Origin: Streptomyces cinnabarinus
Lineage (GTDB): Bacteria; Actinomycetota; Actinomycetes; Streptomycetales; Streptomycetaceae
Length of the DNA stretch: 64,000 nucleotides
Assembly (NCBI RefSeq): GCF_027270315.1
Contig: NZ_CP114413.1
Span: forward strand, 8,928,001 to 8,992,000
Reading direction: 5' to 3'
This document shows positions 16,440 through 25,686 of this stretch, in pieces. Numbering within the stretch: the first letter of the stretch is position 1; each line of letters begins with the position of its first letter. The position numbers and the translations under genes are program-made. Below the pieces are notes generated by a model. It ran no database searches and was not told the origin of the DNA. It worked only from the letters and a program-made list of their open reading frames with translations.

Positions 16440-16817
16440 GTGGAGTTGACAATCCAGGTCATGGCCGACAACCCGCAAGTCGAGGCAAGCTCGCTGAGCT
16501 ATCTGATGCGCAGGGACGGACGGCTGCGGTCCGCCCAGATAAAGACGGCTGATTCGAGGTCCGTTCCGGGCGAGATGAGCGCGCTCGGCGACGTGCTGCT
16601 GATCTCTTTCGGCGCCGGTGGCATCGGCATCGCCGTCGTCGAGCATGCGCTGGGCTGGCTCCAGTCCCGCGCACGGGACATCGTGCTGGTCTTCCGTGTC
16701 GGCGGCATCGAAGTCGAGGCGACGGTGCGTTCGGTGCAGGACGCCAGGGAACTGGCACAGCTGATCACCACGTTACGCACCGCTCTGGGGGAGATCGCGG
16801 ATGACGAGGCTTCCTGA
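16440..16817 (+). CDS. Effector-associated constant component EACC1
   Basis: 125 aa from GTG 16440 (GTG-GAG, read M-E). Layout: a short N-terminal domain (VELTIQVMAD, about 1-45), a central small-residue/hydrophobic helix (MSALGDVLLISFGAGGIGIAVVEHAL, about 45-70) and a C-terminal beta-alpha unit (RDIVLVFRVGGIEVEATVRSV, about 78-98). This matches EACC1, a small protein tied to caspase- or trypsin-type effectors in actinobacterial NTP-dependent conflict systems. It overlaps the caspase-WD40 gene by 17 bp, so the two are translated together. EACC1 is thought to be a constant signalling or adaptor partner; its biochemical action is not known. Confidence 0.82.
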   Translation: MELTIQVMADNPQVEASSLSYLMRRDGRLRSAQIKTADSRSVPGEMSALGDVLLISFGAGGIGIAVVEHALGWLQSRARDIVLVFRVGGIEVEATVRSVQDARELAQLITTLRTALGEIADDEAS

Positions 16818-19800
16818 CCCCGCGCTCTCGCGGGCCGTGCTCGTCGGGACGACGACCTACGCTGCACTCACCGACCTGCCCTCGGTCGAGAACAATCTCG
16901 CCGATCTCAAGCACGCGCTCACCGCACCCGATCTTTGGGGCCTGCCGGAGGCGCACTGCACGGTCCTCCAGGACACGGACGACCCCGGCCGTATCCACTG
17001 GGCACTGCACCGTGCGGCCCAGGAGGCTCAGGACCTGCTGCTGTTCTACTACGCGGGCCACGGCCTCTTCCACGACGGCCAGTTGGCCTTGTGCCTGCCC
17101 TCGACCACGAGGGACAACGCGTACTTCGCCGCCCTGCAGTACGAGACCATCCGCAGAGCCGTCAACGAGCGCCAGGCCCTGCATGCCGTCACCATCCTGG
17201 ACTCCTGCTACAGCGGACTGGCCCACACACAAAGCGATGTGGCGTCCGCGTTGGCCCCGATGCTGAACGAGACGAAGGGCTTCACCTTCACTTCCTCCGA
17301 CAGCGACACCGTCTCGCTGGCGCCGGCCGACCGCCGCAACACCGCCTTCACCGAGGAACTGCTGCGAGCGATCACTCTGGGCGTGCCCTCGTCCTCGGAG
17401 CTCTTGTCGATGAGGGAGATCTCCGAGGCCGTCCGCGAAGGGCTTCGGGCCCGCAGGATGCCCCAGCCGACCACAGGACAGGTCAACAGCGGGGATCAAC
17501 TCCCCCTCGTGCGCAACCGCGCCTGGAGACCCGCACACGCCTCCGCGGCACCGCCCGATCCGCTCCTTGACCTGGACAGCTTGCCGCCGGGTGAGCGCCT
17601 GCGGCCGTTGGCGGACGCGGTGAGCCATCTGGCGGGCGCGGCACCGCCGTTCGAACCGCTCCTCCAGGCCCTCTCCCTCGCACCCGAGACAGGTGTCGCG
17701 GTGACCGACCGGGTGCTCGCGGTCATGGGCGGGGCGATCGCGGGCACCGCCCCCGTCGACCAGCGTGCCGTCTCGGACTTCCTCACGCGTGCCGGGTCTC
17801 TGCTGGAGGAGGCCGACCGATTCGGACAGCCTCATCTGCGCCTGCGCTACCCCGAGGCACGGCGGCTCACCGGCATCGACCCAGCCTCCGCCGCACGCCT
17901 GCACCTGCGCATCGTCGAGGCCCTCATCGACCTCGCGGAGACATCGTCCGGAGTGGCACTCAACCCTTACGTGGAACGCGAGTTGGGCCACCACTGCCTG
18001 CTCGCCGGAGAGCGGGCCTGGCAACGCCTGGCCGACCACGAGGATCTGCTCGACCGCCTCGAACCGGTCACCACCGGCCAGTACGCCTGGCGGGCCCTCA
18101 GCCTCGCGGGCCAGCGACTGCCCGCTGAGATCCTCGGCCTGCTCGGAACCTGTCACACCGACTGCCCTCCGGCAGACCGCCAGGTGCCTCGCCGTATGGC
18201 CATGGCCCGGCACAACGCCACCCGCACGTTCCCCACCGAGCCCTTCGGCGGCACGTGGCAGGTGTCCATGGCGCGGCTCATCGCCGAACCCGTGGAACTC
18301 GACATCCTGTCCGGCAAGGACCTGCACTGCGTCGCCGTGCTGCGCCGCGACAACACCCGGGCGCTGCTGGCCGCGGCGGGAACCGACGGCCCCATCCACC
18401 TCTTCGACCCTTTCGCCGCCGTTGTTCACCCCCAGGTCATGCGCGGCCACGAGCGGCTGGTCACCGCCATCTGCCCCGTCCGGACCGAACAGGGCCTACG
18501 GGCGGCGTCGTCGAGTTTCGACGGAACGGTCCGGCTCTGGGACCTGGACACCGGCGCCCAGGTCGGAGACCCGCTGCGGGGCCACAGCAGCGAGGTGCTC
18601 GCCGTCTACGCCCTGCCCGCGAGACCAGGACTGGACCGGCTGTGCTCCGTCGGCGACGACGGGACGATCCGCTTCTGGGATCCGGGCAGCGGGACCGAAT
18701 TACAACCGCCGTTCACGTTGTGGACAAATCCCAACGCGGTCTGCTCCCTCGCCATGCCTGACGGCCAAGTCCTGCTCGCCATCGGCGACATGGAGGGCGA
18801 ACTACGGCTGTGGGACACAGCAACGGGCCGGTACACGGCGCGACTGGCCGGACACACCGATGAGATCCGCTCGCTGGCCGCGGTACCCACGCCCGCGGGC
18901 CGCCCACTGCTCGTCTCAGCCTCCGACGACGAGACCGTGCGCTGCTGGGATCCGGTCACCGGCCGTCCGGCGAGCCGCACACTGGAGACCGACGACTATC
19001 TGAGTGGGCTGTGCTCGCTGCCGTCCTCCGCAGCCACGGTGCTGATGGCCGGGTGTGGGATGTCAGGCTCCGTGTACCTCGTCGACCTGTCCGACCGTGG
19101 CCTGCTGCGCACCCTCAGCACCGGACCGGGCGATGTGGACGCGGCGAACGCCGTGTGCCTGACCGACCCGGGCGGATCGACGCTGCTGGTCGTCGTCGGC
19201 GAGGACGGCGTCCGCCTGGTCCGCGATCCCCTCGCGGACCAGCACGGCAACAGCCGTAGGAGCGACATCGGCGCCACCTGCGCCACCGCGCTGCCCACTG
19301 CCTCCGGGCCGCCGCTGCTCGCCACCGGGAACCTGGGCGGAACCGTGCGCCTGTGGGACAGCCTGACCGGCAACTCCATCGGCCCCGAACTCGCTTGGGA
19401 GTTCAAAGACCGCGTCCAACACCTGCGAATCCACCGGAGGGACGGGTTGGTGCTGCTGGCCGTCGGCCACCGCGAGGGCGTCGTCCGGTTCTGGGACGTC
19501 GCCGAGTGCGAGCCGCTCGGGCGGTACGCCGAGATCCCTGGCGACGCCGTGCTGTGGGGGATGTGCTTCATCACCGACGCCCAAGGTCGTATCCGCCTGG
19601 CCACCAGCGACAGCGCCGGCTGCATCCGACTGTGGAACGCCCCCGAGGGGACTCCGGCGGGCCCTGTCATCAAGGCGCACAAGCAACCGGTGGACGCACT
19701 GTGTTCCTGGACCGGCCCCCACTCCGCGCCCCGGCTTCTCAGCAGCACCCGTAAAGGCTCTCTGAAGGTGTGGGACCCGGACACCGGCACTTGCCTGGCC

Positions 19801-20169
19801 AAACAGCGCACCGGCGAGGAGGTGTCGGACCTGGCAGCCTTCCGACTCGCCGACGGACGGGAAGTGGTGGCCGTACTCAGCGAGAGCGGCGAGAGCCTCC
19901 AGGTGTGGGACCCGGCCACCGCCACCCGGATCGGCCCCGCGGTCACCGGGGACTTCGAGCGGCCGGTGTGCCCTCTCAAGTCGGCGGACGGCCGGGCTCT
20001 CCTCGCGGTCCATGGAGAGGAGGGTGTGCATCTCTTCGACACACGGACCATGACCCCAGTACGCCCGCCGCTCGACCTTCCTTTCAACGTCTGGAGCACG
20101 GCCGCAGTCGGTGACCGGATCGCGGTGGTCGGCAAGACCGGCATCGTCCTGCTCTCGCCTCCCGTCTGA
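16801..20169 (+). CDS. Caspase-like protease with WD40 propellers and no visible NTPase domain
   Basis: 1122 aa. Residues 10-245 are a caspase (peptidase C14) domain: catalytic His in YYAGHG (H87) and Cys in ILDSCYSG (C136). Residues about 255-460 are helical and resemble the post-NTPase helical part of STAND proteins (VERELGHHCLLAGERAWQRL), yet no Walker A or B can be found anywhere. From about 520 to the end I count 13 WD40-like repeats with the F/L-W-D ending (LWDLDTG, FWDPGSG, LWDTATG, CWDPVTG), close to two 7-blade propellers. No signal peptide or TM. It probably acts as a ligand- or partner-triggered suicide protease, with EACC1 as partner. The end converges on the next gene with a 6-bp gap. 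Confidence 0.85.
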   Translation: MTRLPDPALSRAVLVGTTTYAALTDLPSVENNLADLKHALTAPDLWGLPEAHCTVLQDTDDPGRIHWALHRAAQEAQDLLLFYYAGHGLFHDGQLALCLPSTTRDNAYFAALQYETIRRAVNERQALHAVTILDSCYSGLAHTQSDVASALAPMLNETKGFTFTSSDSDTVSLAPADRRNTAFTEELLRAITLGVPSSSELLSMREISEAVREGLRARRMPQPTTGQVNSGDQLPLVRNRAWRPAHASAAPPDPLLDLDSLPPGERLRPLADAVSHLAGAAPPFEPLLQALSLAPETGVAVTDRVLAVMGGAIAGTAPVDQRAVSDFLTRAGSLLEEADRFGQPHLRLRYPEARRLTGIDPASAARLHLRIVEALIDLAETSSGVALNPYVERELGHHCLLAGERAWQRLADHEDLLDRLEPVTTGQYAWRALSLAGQRLPAEILGLLGTCHTDCPPADRQVPRRMAMARHNATRTFPTEPFGGTWQVSMARLIAEPVELDILSGKDLHCVAVLRRDNTRALLAAAGTDGPIHLFDPFAAVVHPQVMRGHERLVTAICPVRTEQGLRAASSSFDGTVRLWDLDTGAQVGDPLRGHSSEVLAVYALPARPGLDRLCSVGDDGTIRFWDPGSGTELQPPFTLWTNPNAVCSLAMPDGQVLLAIGDMEGELRLWDTATGRYTARLAGHTDEIRSLAAVPTPAGRPLLVSASDDETVRCWDPVTGRPASRTLETDDYLSGLCSLPSSAATVLMAGCGMSGSVYLVDLSDRGLLRTLSTGPGDVDAANAVCLTDPGGSTLLVVVGEDGVRLVRDPLADQHGNSRRSDIGATCATALPTASGPPLLATGNLGGTVRLWDSLTGNSIGPELAWEFKDRVQHLRIHRRDGLVLLAVGHREGVVRFWDVAECEPLGRYAEIPGDAVLWGMCFITDAQGRIRLATSDSAGCIRLWNAPEGTPAGPVIKAHKQPVDALCSWTGPHSAPRLLSSTRKGSLKVWDPDTGTCLAKQRTGEEVSDLAAFRLADGREVVAVLSESGESLQVWDPATATRIGPAVTGDFERPVCPLKSADGRALLAVHGEEGVHLFDTRTMTPVRPPLDLPFNVWSTAAVGDRIAVVGKTGIVLLSPPV

Positions 20170-20175
20170 CCGGCC

Positions 20176-23100
20176 CTACCGGCTCCCCGGTGGCGGACAA
20201 GTGCTCTGGAAGGGCAACCCCTCTGTGGCCCGCCGCCATTCGTCCGGAGTCAGGCCCCGGTCCACGAGGGAACAGGCACGGGCGACGGGGTCGGTGACGG
20301 CCTGGGTGATCTCGGTGACGTCCCAGAGCACTCCGTGCTGTATGTCCGGGTGGCCACTGACCAAGGTCGTGGTGTCCGGGGAGAAGACCAGGCTGCCGAA
20401 GGAATCGTCCGCCGACCCGCTGACGACGGTGAGTCGCCGTGGAGTGGCCGGGACGGTGACATCCCAGAGGATCAGCGTGCCGTCGTCGTCGGCCGTCGCG
20501 AGCATGCGGCCGCGGGCCCCGAAGGCCACGGCCTGGGGGGAGGCGGAATGCCCGATGAGGGTGGCCAGTTCGCTGGGTCGCGTGGGCCGCCGGATGTCGT
20601 AGAGGACGGTGGCCTGCCGGTCGTCGCGGGCCAGGGCGAGGGTCTTTCCGTCGGGGGTGAAGGCCGCGGTGGGGTTGTTCGAGAAGACGTCGCCGGATGC
20701 GGCGATCCGGGCCAGCCGACGGGGTTGGGTGCTGGTGCTGACGTCCCACAGTACGGCCGGTTCACCGTAGGCCGATGAGATCAGCGTGCGCCGGTCCGGG
20801 CTGAACACGACGTACGCACCCATACCGGCGGGGATGGCCGATGCGCGGTGCGGTCGGGCGGGACGGGCCACGTCCCAGAAGATGGTGACGGCGGCGTCGC
20901 TGTCGAAGAATCCCTCGCTGTCGAAGGGGCCTTCGGTCACGGTGGCCAGGGTGCGGCCGTCCGGACTGAAGACCGTTGACGAGATCCAGCCGCGGTTGCT
21001 GGTGAGGGTCGAGGCATGGCGCGGGTGGACCGGATCGCCGAGGTCGTAGACCTGGACGTGGGTGGTTTCGGTGCCGAGAACGGCCATCAGCCGGCCGTCG
21101 GGTGAGAAGGAGACCGATGTGGGGTCGGTGGCCGGGACGGTGGACAGCCGTCGGGGGTGTCGGGGGCTGGTGAGCTCCCACAGGGTGACGCGCTCGCCGG
21201 CGGTGTCCGTCGTCGCGGCGAGCGTGGGGCCGCCGGGTGGCAGCGCCAGGCCGAGCAACTGACCGCCGGCATCGGGGAGTGCGGTCGTGGGGTGGGGCAG
21301 CGCTTGCTCGGCGGCGTCCCAGAGCGCGACCCTGTGGTCGTCGCTTCCGGTGATGACAGTGCGGCCGTCGGCGGCGAAGGCGACCGAACTGACCCCGCTG
21401 CTGTGACCGTTGAGCACGGCCATCCGGCGGGGGTGAGCGGTGTCGGTGACGTTCCACAGCTGCGCTTGGTGGTCTTCCGAGGCGGTGGCGAGGGTACGGC
21501 CGTCCGGGCTGAACGCCAGGCTGCGCACGGGTCGGGTGTGGCCGCGGACTACGGACAGCTGACGCTGATTGTCGGTGGTGGTCAGCTGCGGGATGTCCCA
21601 AAGGATCACTTCGTTGCCGCTGTAGGCGACGGCGAGGGTACGGCCGTCCGGGGCGATGGCGACCGCGTAGACCTCTTCGGCGCCCCGGCCCGGGGCGAAG
21701 CCGAGCCTGCGTGGCTGGTCACGGTCGCTGACGTCCCAGATGTAGGGGCTTTCTCCCGCGCCGTCCACCACGGCGGTCCGCCCGTCGGGGGTGAAGGCCA
21801 CTCCGTGGACCTGTTTGTACGTGCCGCCTTCGAGCGTGGTCAGCTTGCGCGGGCGGGTGGGTTTCGCGATGTCCCACAGGATGCCGAAACGGCCGGCCCC
21901 ACCGCTGAGGAGACTGCGCCGGTCGGGGCTGAAGGCGACGGACTCCACGGTGCTGGTCGCGCCGTCGAGGGTGGAGAGGCGGCGCGGCCGGGAGGTGTCG
22001 GACAGGTCCCAGAGAATGATCGTGCGGTCCTCGCCGCCGGTGGCGAGGAGGGTGCCGCCACGGGCGAAGGCCACGGCACGGACCGGTTTGTGATGGCCGG
22101 TCAGGCGGGCGATGCGCCGCGGTGCGGACCGGTCGGTGAGGTCCCACAGGAGGATGGTGCGGTCGGCGCCGGCGGTGGCCATGGTCCGGCCGTCGTCACT
22201 GCAGGCGACTGCCTTGACGGGGCCGGTGTGAGCGGTGAGGAAGTCGGGTTCGTGGCGGCCGAGGAGCGTGGTCATCAGGCTGGCGCGGGCCGCGTCACCG
22301 GAACCGAGCCGCTGGGCCGCCATCCCCAGGCGGACCGCGGTGTCCGGGGCGGTCTCACGCAGCGACTCGGCCTGGAACACCAGTCCGCGGGCAGTGGCGG
22401 TGCGGTGTTGTGTCTGGGCCCGTCGGCGTTGTTCGTTGGTGCTCTGGAGGAGTGTGGCGAGGACGGCGGCAATCACCACGAGCACGCAGAGCACGGCCCC
22501 CAGGACGCTTCGGCGGCGTGTCGCGGCATGGCGTCGCCGTCGGCCACCGGCCCGGACGAACTCCAGGGCCAGTGGGTTGCCGCCGTCCGCGCTCTCGTCG
22601 GCGGCCCAGGCCTCGGCGTGGGCGAGGCGGTTGCCCGTGTAGAGCAGTGCGGGGTCGCGGTCCGCCTTGTCCCAGGCGTGGGCAGCCTCCGTGAGTTGCT
22701 GTTCGGTGCGCAGCCGGGTGGTGTTCTCGTCGATCCACGCGCGCAGTTGGGGCCAGGCGTGGAGCAGGGTCTCGTGGATGATCTCCACGCTGTCGCGCTC
22801 CACGGTGATCAGCCGGGTGTCCTCCATCGTGAAGGCCGCGAGGACGGCGGCGGCGCGTCGAGGGTCCGGGACCTCTGCGAGCAACTCGGCGCGGGCGGCC
22901 CGGCGTTTGGTCGCTTCGCCTCCTTCTCCGATGTGCACGAGGCGGAGCAGGAGGCTACGGGCGGCGTCGTGTCCCGCCTCGTCGAGGCGGGACATCGCCA
23001 GTTCGGCGGTGGTGGCGAGCGCGCCGTGGATACGCCCGGTGTCCTTGTAGCCGACGACGGTGAGGGTGGGACCTGTGCGCTGCTGCCAGGCGGTCCTTAA

Positions 23101-24741
23101 GGCATGGGAGAGCAGGGGCAGCCGCCCGGCGTCGTAAGGACCGGGGCTGTCACCATGGGCGTGCGGCGAGGTGCCCAGGTCGCTCAGGAGTACGTCGACC
23201 AGCCCGGGTTCGAGGGCGATCCCGGCGCGTGCGGCAGGCTTTTCCACGGCGTCGCGAAGCTCGGGTCCGGTCATCGGCCCTACGACAACGGGCTGTTCAC
23301 GCAGGGAGGGGACGAGCTCCGGTACGGCCATGCACTCCGCGTAGAAGTCGGCACGGACCCCGACGGCGACCAGGGCCGCAGGTCCGTGCTCGTCGCCGTG
23401 GGCCAAGGCGTGCAACGCCCGGACGAAGGTTTCGCGGAGGTCGGCGCTCCTGCTGAGGGTGAAGACCTCCTCGAACTGGTCGACGACGATGACCAGCGGC
23501 GTACGGCCGTGATGGCGCCGCAGTTCGGCAGGCAGGCGCAGCGGATCGTCGGCCAGGGTCGCCGCCAGGCGCTCGGCGGGTATGCCGGTGGGACGGGACA
23601 GGGCCTCGGCGAGCGCGGTCGGTGGATCGGCGGTCGGGGCGAGCAGCAGGCGGGGCCAGGTGGCGGAGGAGGCGATGCCCAGCTCTCCTCGACCGAGGGC
23701 GGGGAGCAGTCCGGCGCGCAGCAGCGAGGACTTGCCCGAGCCGGAGGCGCCGAGCACGGCCAGGATGCGCCCGTCGTCGTGGCTGCGGCCGAGGGCGTCG
23801 ACGAGGACACGGGTGAGGTTCTCCCGGCCGAAGAACCAAGGGGAGTCGGCCGTTTCGAAGGCGGCGAGCCCTTTGTAGGGGCAGGTGTCGATGCCAGGGG
23901 CTCCCGGGGCGGCCAGGGAGCCGGGGCCAGGAGTCGACGGAGCCGGAGGAGCGGGCCGGTAGGCGGGGTTGGCGGCGACGACGAGCTCGCCCGTTCGGCC
24001 CTCACTCAGGTGCCGGGGCCGGGGGAGGCCGGCGGCGGGGAGTTCCCGCTGGAGGTGTCGAAAGGCGTGGTCGAGGGTGATGTCGGGCGGGCCGGACGGG
24101 TCGCCGGCGGTCAGCAGTCTCCAGAAGGCGCCGCTGAACGCGGTGTGCCGCTCGCCTTGCGGCGCGAGGGCGAGCTCGTCGCGCCCGGCGGAGGCCAGGA
24201 CGTACGCGCCCGAGATCCCGGCCAGCGGCATGACCTCGTCGATGCCGCTCAGAAACGTCGTGGCCCGGCCGGAGAAGCAGCAGTCGAGGATGACCACGAG
24301 GCGTCGGCGGGGTCCGCCGTTGAGGTACTGCTGGAGGCAGTACCGGATGGTGGCGTAGGGCAAGGACGTGTGCGGCAGCCGGGTGGGCCGGGGGTCGGTG
24401 GAGCTGGTCGCGAGGTGCAGGAGCCCTTCGTCGCTCACGAGGCCGTGACCGACGTAGTGGACGATGAGCAGGCCGTCGGCGCGCTCGGAGGCGGCCGCGA
24501 CGGCGTCCCCCATCTCCAGCGGTGTGGGGGGATCCAGCATGCTGGAGACCGCTTCGGCGGCGATGCCGCACTGCTCGACATAGGCCTGGGCGAGATCCGC
24601 GAGGGTGCGGGCCACGGCCGGTACGTCGGCGAGCGGCGAGCCTGCCGCATGGCAGCCGGTGCCCAACAGCAGCACTCGGGCCCCGGGGATGTCGCTCCAC
24701 CGGAGGACCCCGTCACCCTCCGGGCGGTGTCCCGGCGGCAT
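20176..24741 (-). CDS. Caspase-nSTAND-TM-WD40 conflict-system protein
   Basis: 1521 aa, an unusually large gene. Residues 20-265: caspase domain with His in YVGHG (H99) and Cys in ILDCCFSG (C155 as the likely nucleophile). Residues about 290-740: STAND NTPase of the nSTAND1 type with CPYKGLAAFE, FFGRE, Walker A GASGSGKSSLLRAG (about 328-341), Walker B LVIVVDQFEEVF, and the winged-helix/helical arm. TM helix at about 745-767 (VLGAVLCVLVVIAAVLATLL). Residues about 830-1490: 14 WD40 repeats, many ending LWD(V/L)-x3-PRRL, i.e. two 7-blade propellers. The last 40 residues have the typical ACSLVDRGLTPDEW closure. NTP-controlled, membrane-tethered protease, probably defensive or for programmed cell death. 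Overlaps its EACC1 gene by 29 bp. Confidence 0.9.
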   Translation of the reverse strand: MPPGHRPEGDGVLRWSDIPGARVLLLGTGCHAAGSPLADVPAVARTLADLAQAYVEQCGIAAEAVSSMLDPPTPLEMGDAVAAASERADGLLIVHYVGHGLVSDEGLLHLATSSTDPRPTRLPHTSLPYATIRYCLQQYLNGGPRRRLVVILDCCFSGRATTFLSGIDEVMPLAGISGAYVLASAGRDELALAPQGERHTAFSGAFWRLLTAGDPSGPPDITLDHAFRHLQRELPAAGLPRPRHLSEGRTGELVVAANPAYRPAPPAPSTPGPGSLAAPGAPGIDTCPYKGLAAFETADSPWFFGRENLTRVLVDALGRSHDDGRILAVLGASGSGKSSLLRAGLLPALGRGELGIASSATWPRLLLAPTADPPTALAEALSRPTGIPAERLAATLADDPLRLPAELRRHHGRTPLVIVVDQFEEVFTLSRSADLRETFVRALHALAHGDEHGPAALVAVGVRADFYAECMAVPELVPSLREQPVVVGPMTGPELRDAVEKPAARAGIALEPGLVDVLLSDLGTSPHAHGDSPGPYDAGRLPLLSHALRTAWQQRTGPTLTVVGYKDTGRIHGALATTAELAMSRLDEAGHDAARSLLLRLVHIGEGGEATKRRAARAELLAEVPDPRRAAAVLAAFTMEDTRLITVERDSVEIIHETLLHAWPQLRAWIDENTTRLRTEQQLTEAAHAWDKADRDPALLYTGNRLAHAEAWAADESADGGNPLALEFVRAGGRRRRHAATRRRSVLGAVLCVLVVIAAVLATLLQSTNEQRRRAQTQHRTATARGLVFQAESLRETAPDTAVRLGMAAQRLGSGDAARASLMTTLLGRHEPDFLTAHTGPVKAVACSDDGRTMATAGADRTILLWDLTDRSAPRRIARLTGHHKPVRAVAFARGGTLLATGGEDRTIILWDLSDTSRPRRLSTLDGATSTVESVAFSPDRRSLLSGGAGRFGILWDIAKPTRPRKLTTLEGGTYKQVHGVAFTPDGRTAVVDGAGESPYIWDVSDRDQPRRLGFAPGRGAEEVYAVAIAPDGRTLAVAYSGNEVILWDIPQLTTTDNQRQLSVVRGHTRPVRSLAFSPDGRTLATASEDHQAQLWNVTDTAHPRRMAVLNGHSSGVSSVAFAADGRTVITGSDDHRVALWDAAEQALPHPTTALPDAGGQLLGLALPPGGPTLAATTDTAGERVTLWELTSPRHPRRLSTVPATDPTSVSFSPDGRLMAVLGTETTHVQVYDLGDPVHPRHASTLTSNRGWISSTVFSPDGRTLATVTEGPFDSEGFFDSDAAVTIFWDVARPARPHRASAIPAGMGAYVVFSPDRRTLISSAYGEPAVLWDVSTSTQPRRLARIAASGDVFSNNPTAAFTPDGKTLALARDDRQATVLYDIRRPTRPSELATLIGHSASPQAVAFGARGRMLATADDDGTLILWDVTVPATPRRLTVVSGSADDSFGSLVFSPDTTTLVSGHPDIQHGVLWDVTEITQAVTDPVARACSLVDRGLTPDEWRRATEGLPFQSTCPPPGSR

Positions 24742-25117
24742 CGGGATCCCTTCCCGGTTCTTGGGCGACGTCGGAGAGTTCGGCGACGATGACGCGCACG
24801 GCGGCCGAGTCCAGCCGACGGACCCGTTCGGCTGTCACCTCGATCTCCATGCCGTCCGGGCGGCGCAGTTTGATGGTTGTGTTGGTCGTCCTGTGACGGA
24901 TCCACGACACCACCACCCCTGCCACGGCGGTGACCGCGCCGGCGGACAGGGCGTTGACCGCCAGTGCCTCAAGGAGACCGCCCAGCGAACCGGGCCGTGC
25001 TTCGGTGGCCACACTGCGGACACCACCCCGTAGCTCCTCGACGTCGATCAGTCTGCGGCGCAACTCCCGCAGATCGTCATCGCGCGCCGGGCCCGGAGCG
25101 AAGACGTAGATCTCCAC
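24713..25117 (-). CDS. Effector-associated constant component EACC1 (second copy)
   Basis: 134 aa if started at GTG 25117, chosen because the protein then begins M-E-I-Y-V like the other EACC1 copies (M-E-L-T-I and M-Q-I-Q-V) and GGGGG lies eight bases upstream; longer starts at 25126 and 25171 are open. Order: N-terminal unit with DDDLRELRRRLIDVEELRG, a hydrophobic helix (AVNALSAGAVTAVAGVVVSWI, about 68-88), then TTIKLRRPDGMEIEVTAERV. It precedes the 1521-aa caspase-nSTAND-WD40 gene and overlaps it by 29 bp. Sequence similarity to the first EACC1 is low outside the shared layout, so the two modules are probably not recent duplicates. Confidence 0.78.
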   Translation of the reverse strand: MEIYVFAPGPARDDDLRELRRRLIDVEELRGGVRSVATEARPGSLGGLLEALAVNALSAGAVTAVAGVVVSWIRHRTTNTTIKLRRPDGMEIEVTAERVRRLDSAAVRVIVAELSDVAQEPGRDPDAAGTPPGG

Positions 25118-25256
25118 TCCCCACACCCCCGAGATCCGTACTGAAACGGGCCGTGCACGCAGTGTAGTCAAGGAATCTGACGGCGTGTCGAGGATTCGTC
25201 GATGTCAGGTCTGACTCAGGGTGTCGTGGCGCTCTCCCCACCGCACGGCGGGCCCG

Positions 25257-25496
25257 TTACACAGCGGTGGCGTTGATGGTGACCGGGATGTTGCCGCGCG
25301 TGGCCTTGGAATAGGGGCAGATCTGGTGGGCGGCGGCGCCGAGTTCCGTCGCCGTCTGGTGGTCGACGCCCACGAGTTGCACGTTGAGCAGCGCGGCCAG
25401 CCCGAACTCGCCGTGATCCCCGTGGTTGAGGGTGATCTCGGCGGTGGCGTCGCCGGAGCCGCCCAGTTCCTTCGGGATCGCGAGCGTGGTCTGCAA
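25257..25496 (-). pseudogene. Ohr/OsmC organic hydroperoxide resistance protein remnant
   Basis: Ohr proteins are about 140 aa. Here AIPKELGGSG, which belongs to the first third, is joined directly to DATAEITLNHG and then to the C-terminal half ending AHQICPYSKATRGNIPVTI. The segment with the peroxidatic Cys (GYAACF in relatives, with the conserved Glu of TNPEQLFAAGY) is missing, and nothing of the first 35 residues is seen. The remaining Cys in ICPYS cannot act alone. I read this as a gene that lost its 5' end and an internal block of about 45 codons; expression as an 80-aa peptide is possible but a working peroxidase is not. Confidence 0.75.
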
Positions 25497-25611
25497 TCAC
25501 TTTCGTCACCTGTTTGGACGGTGATGGAATGCTTGCAGTTTTCCGTGCCACCGGTCAAGGGGGTGTTGCGCGTGGAAGTTTTACCCAGTTGGAGAAACCG
25601 ACATCACCTTC

Positions 25612-25640
25612 TTGACTGGTTACTCAAATTCGAGCAGAGT
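25612..25640 (+). promoter_or_regulatory. Possible promoter of the CGNR gene
   Basis: TTGACT at 25612-25617 and CAGAGT at 25635-25640, 17 bases apart, in a locally AT-richer stretch. The predicted start of transcription would be 30-40 bases before the ribosome site GGAGG at 25676-25680. The -10 match is weak. Confidence 0.35.
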
Positions 25641-25686
25641 CGAGTCATCGCGCAGGCCGACATGCGCAGACGCACGGAGGATTCAC

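Noticed and set aside
16765..18450. Minus-strand open frame of 561 codons over the caspase-WD40 gene
   Set aside because: Shadow of the real gene; no recognisable motif.
23104..24792. Long open frame on the plus strand (562 codons) across the caspase-nSTAND gene
   Set aside because: Antisense to a gene with clear domains; the composition is Gly/Arg-rich, as expected from the complement of GC-biased codons.
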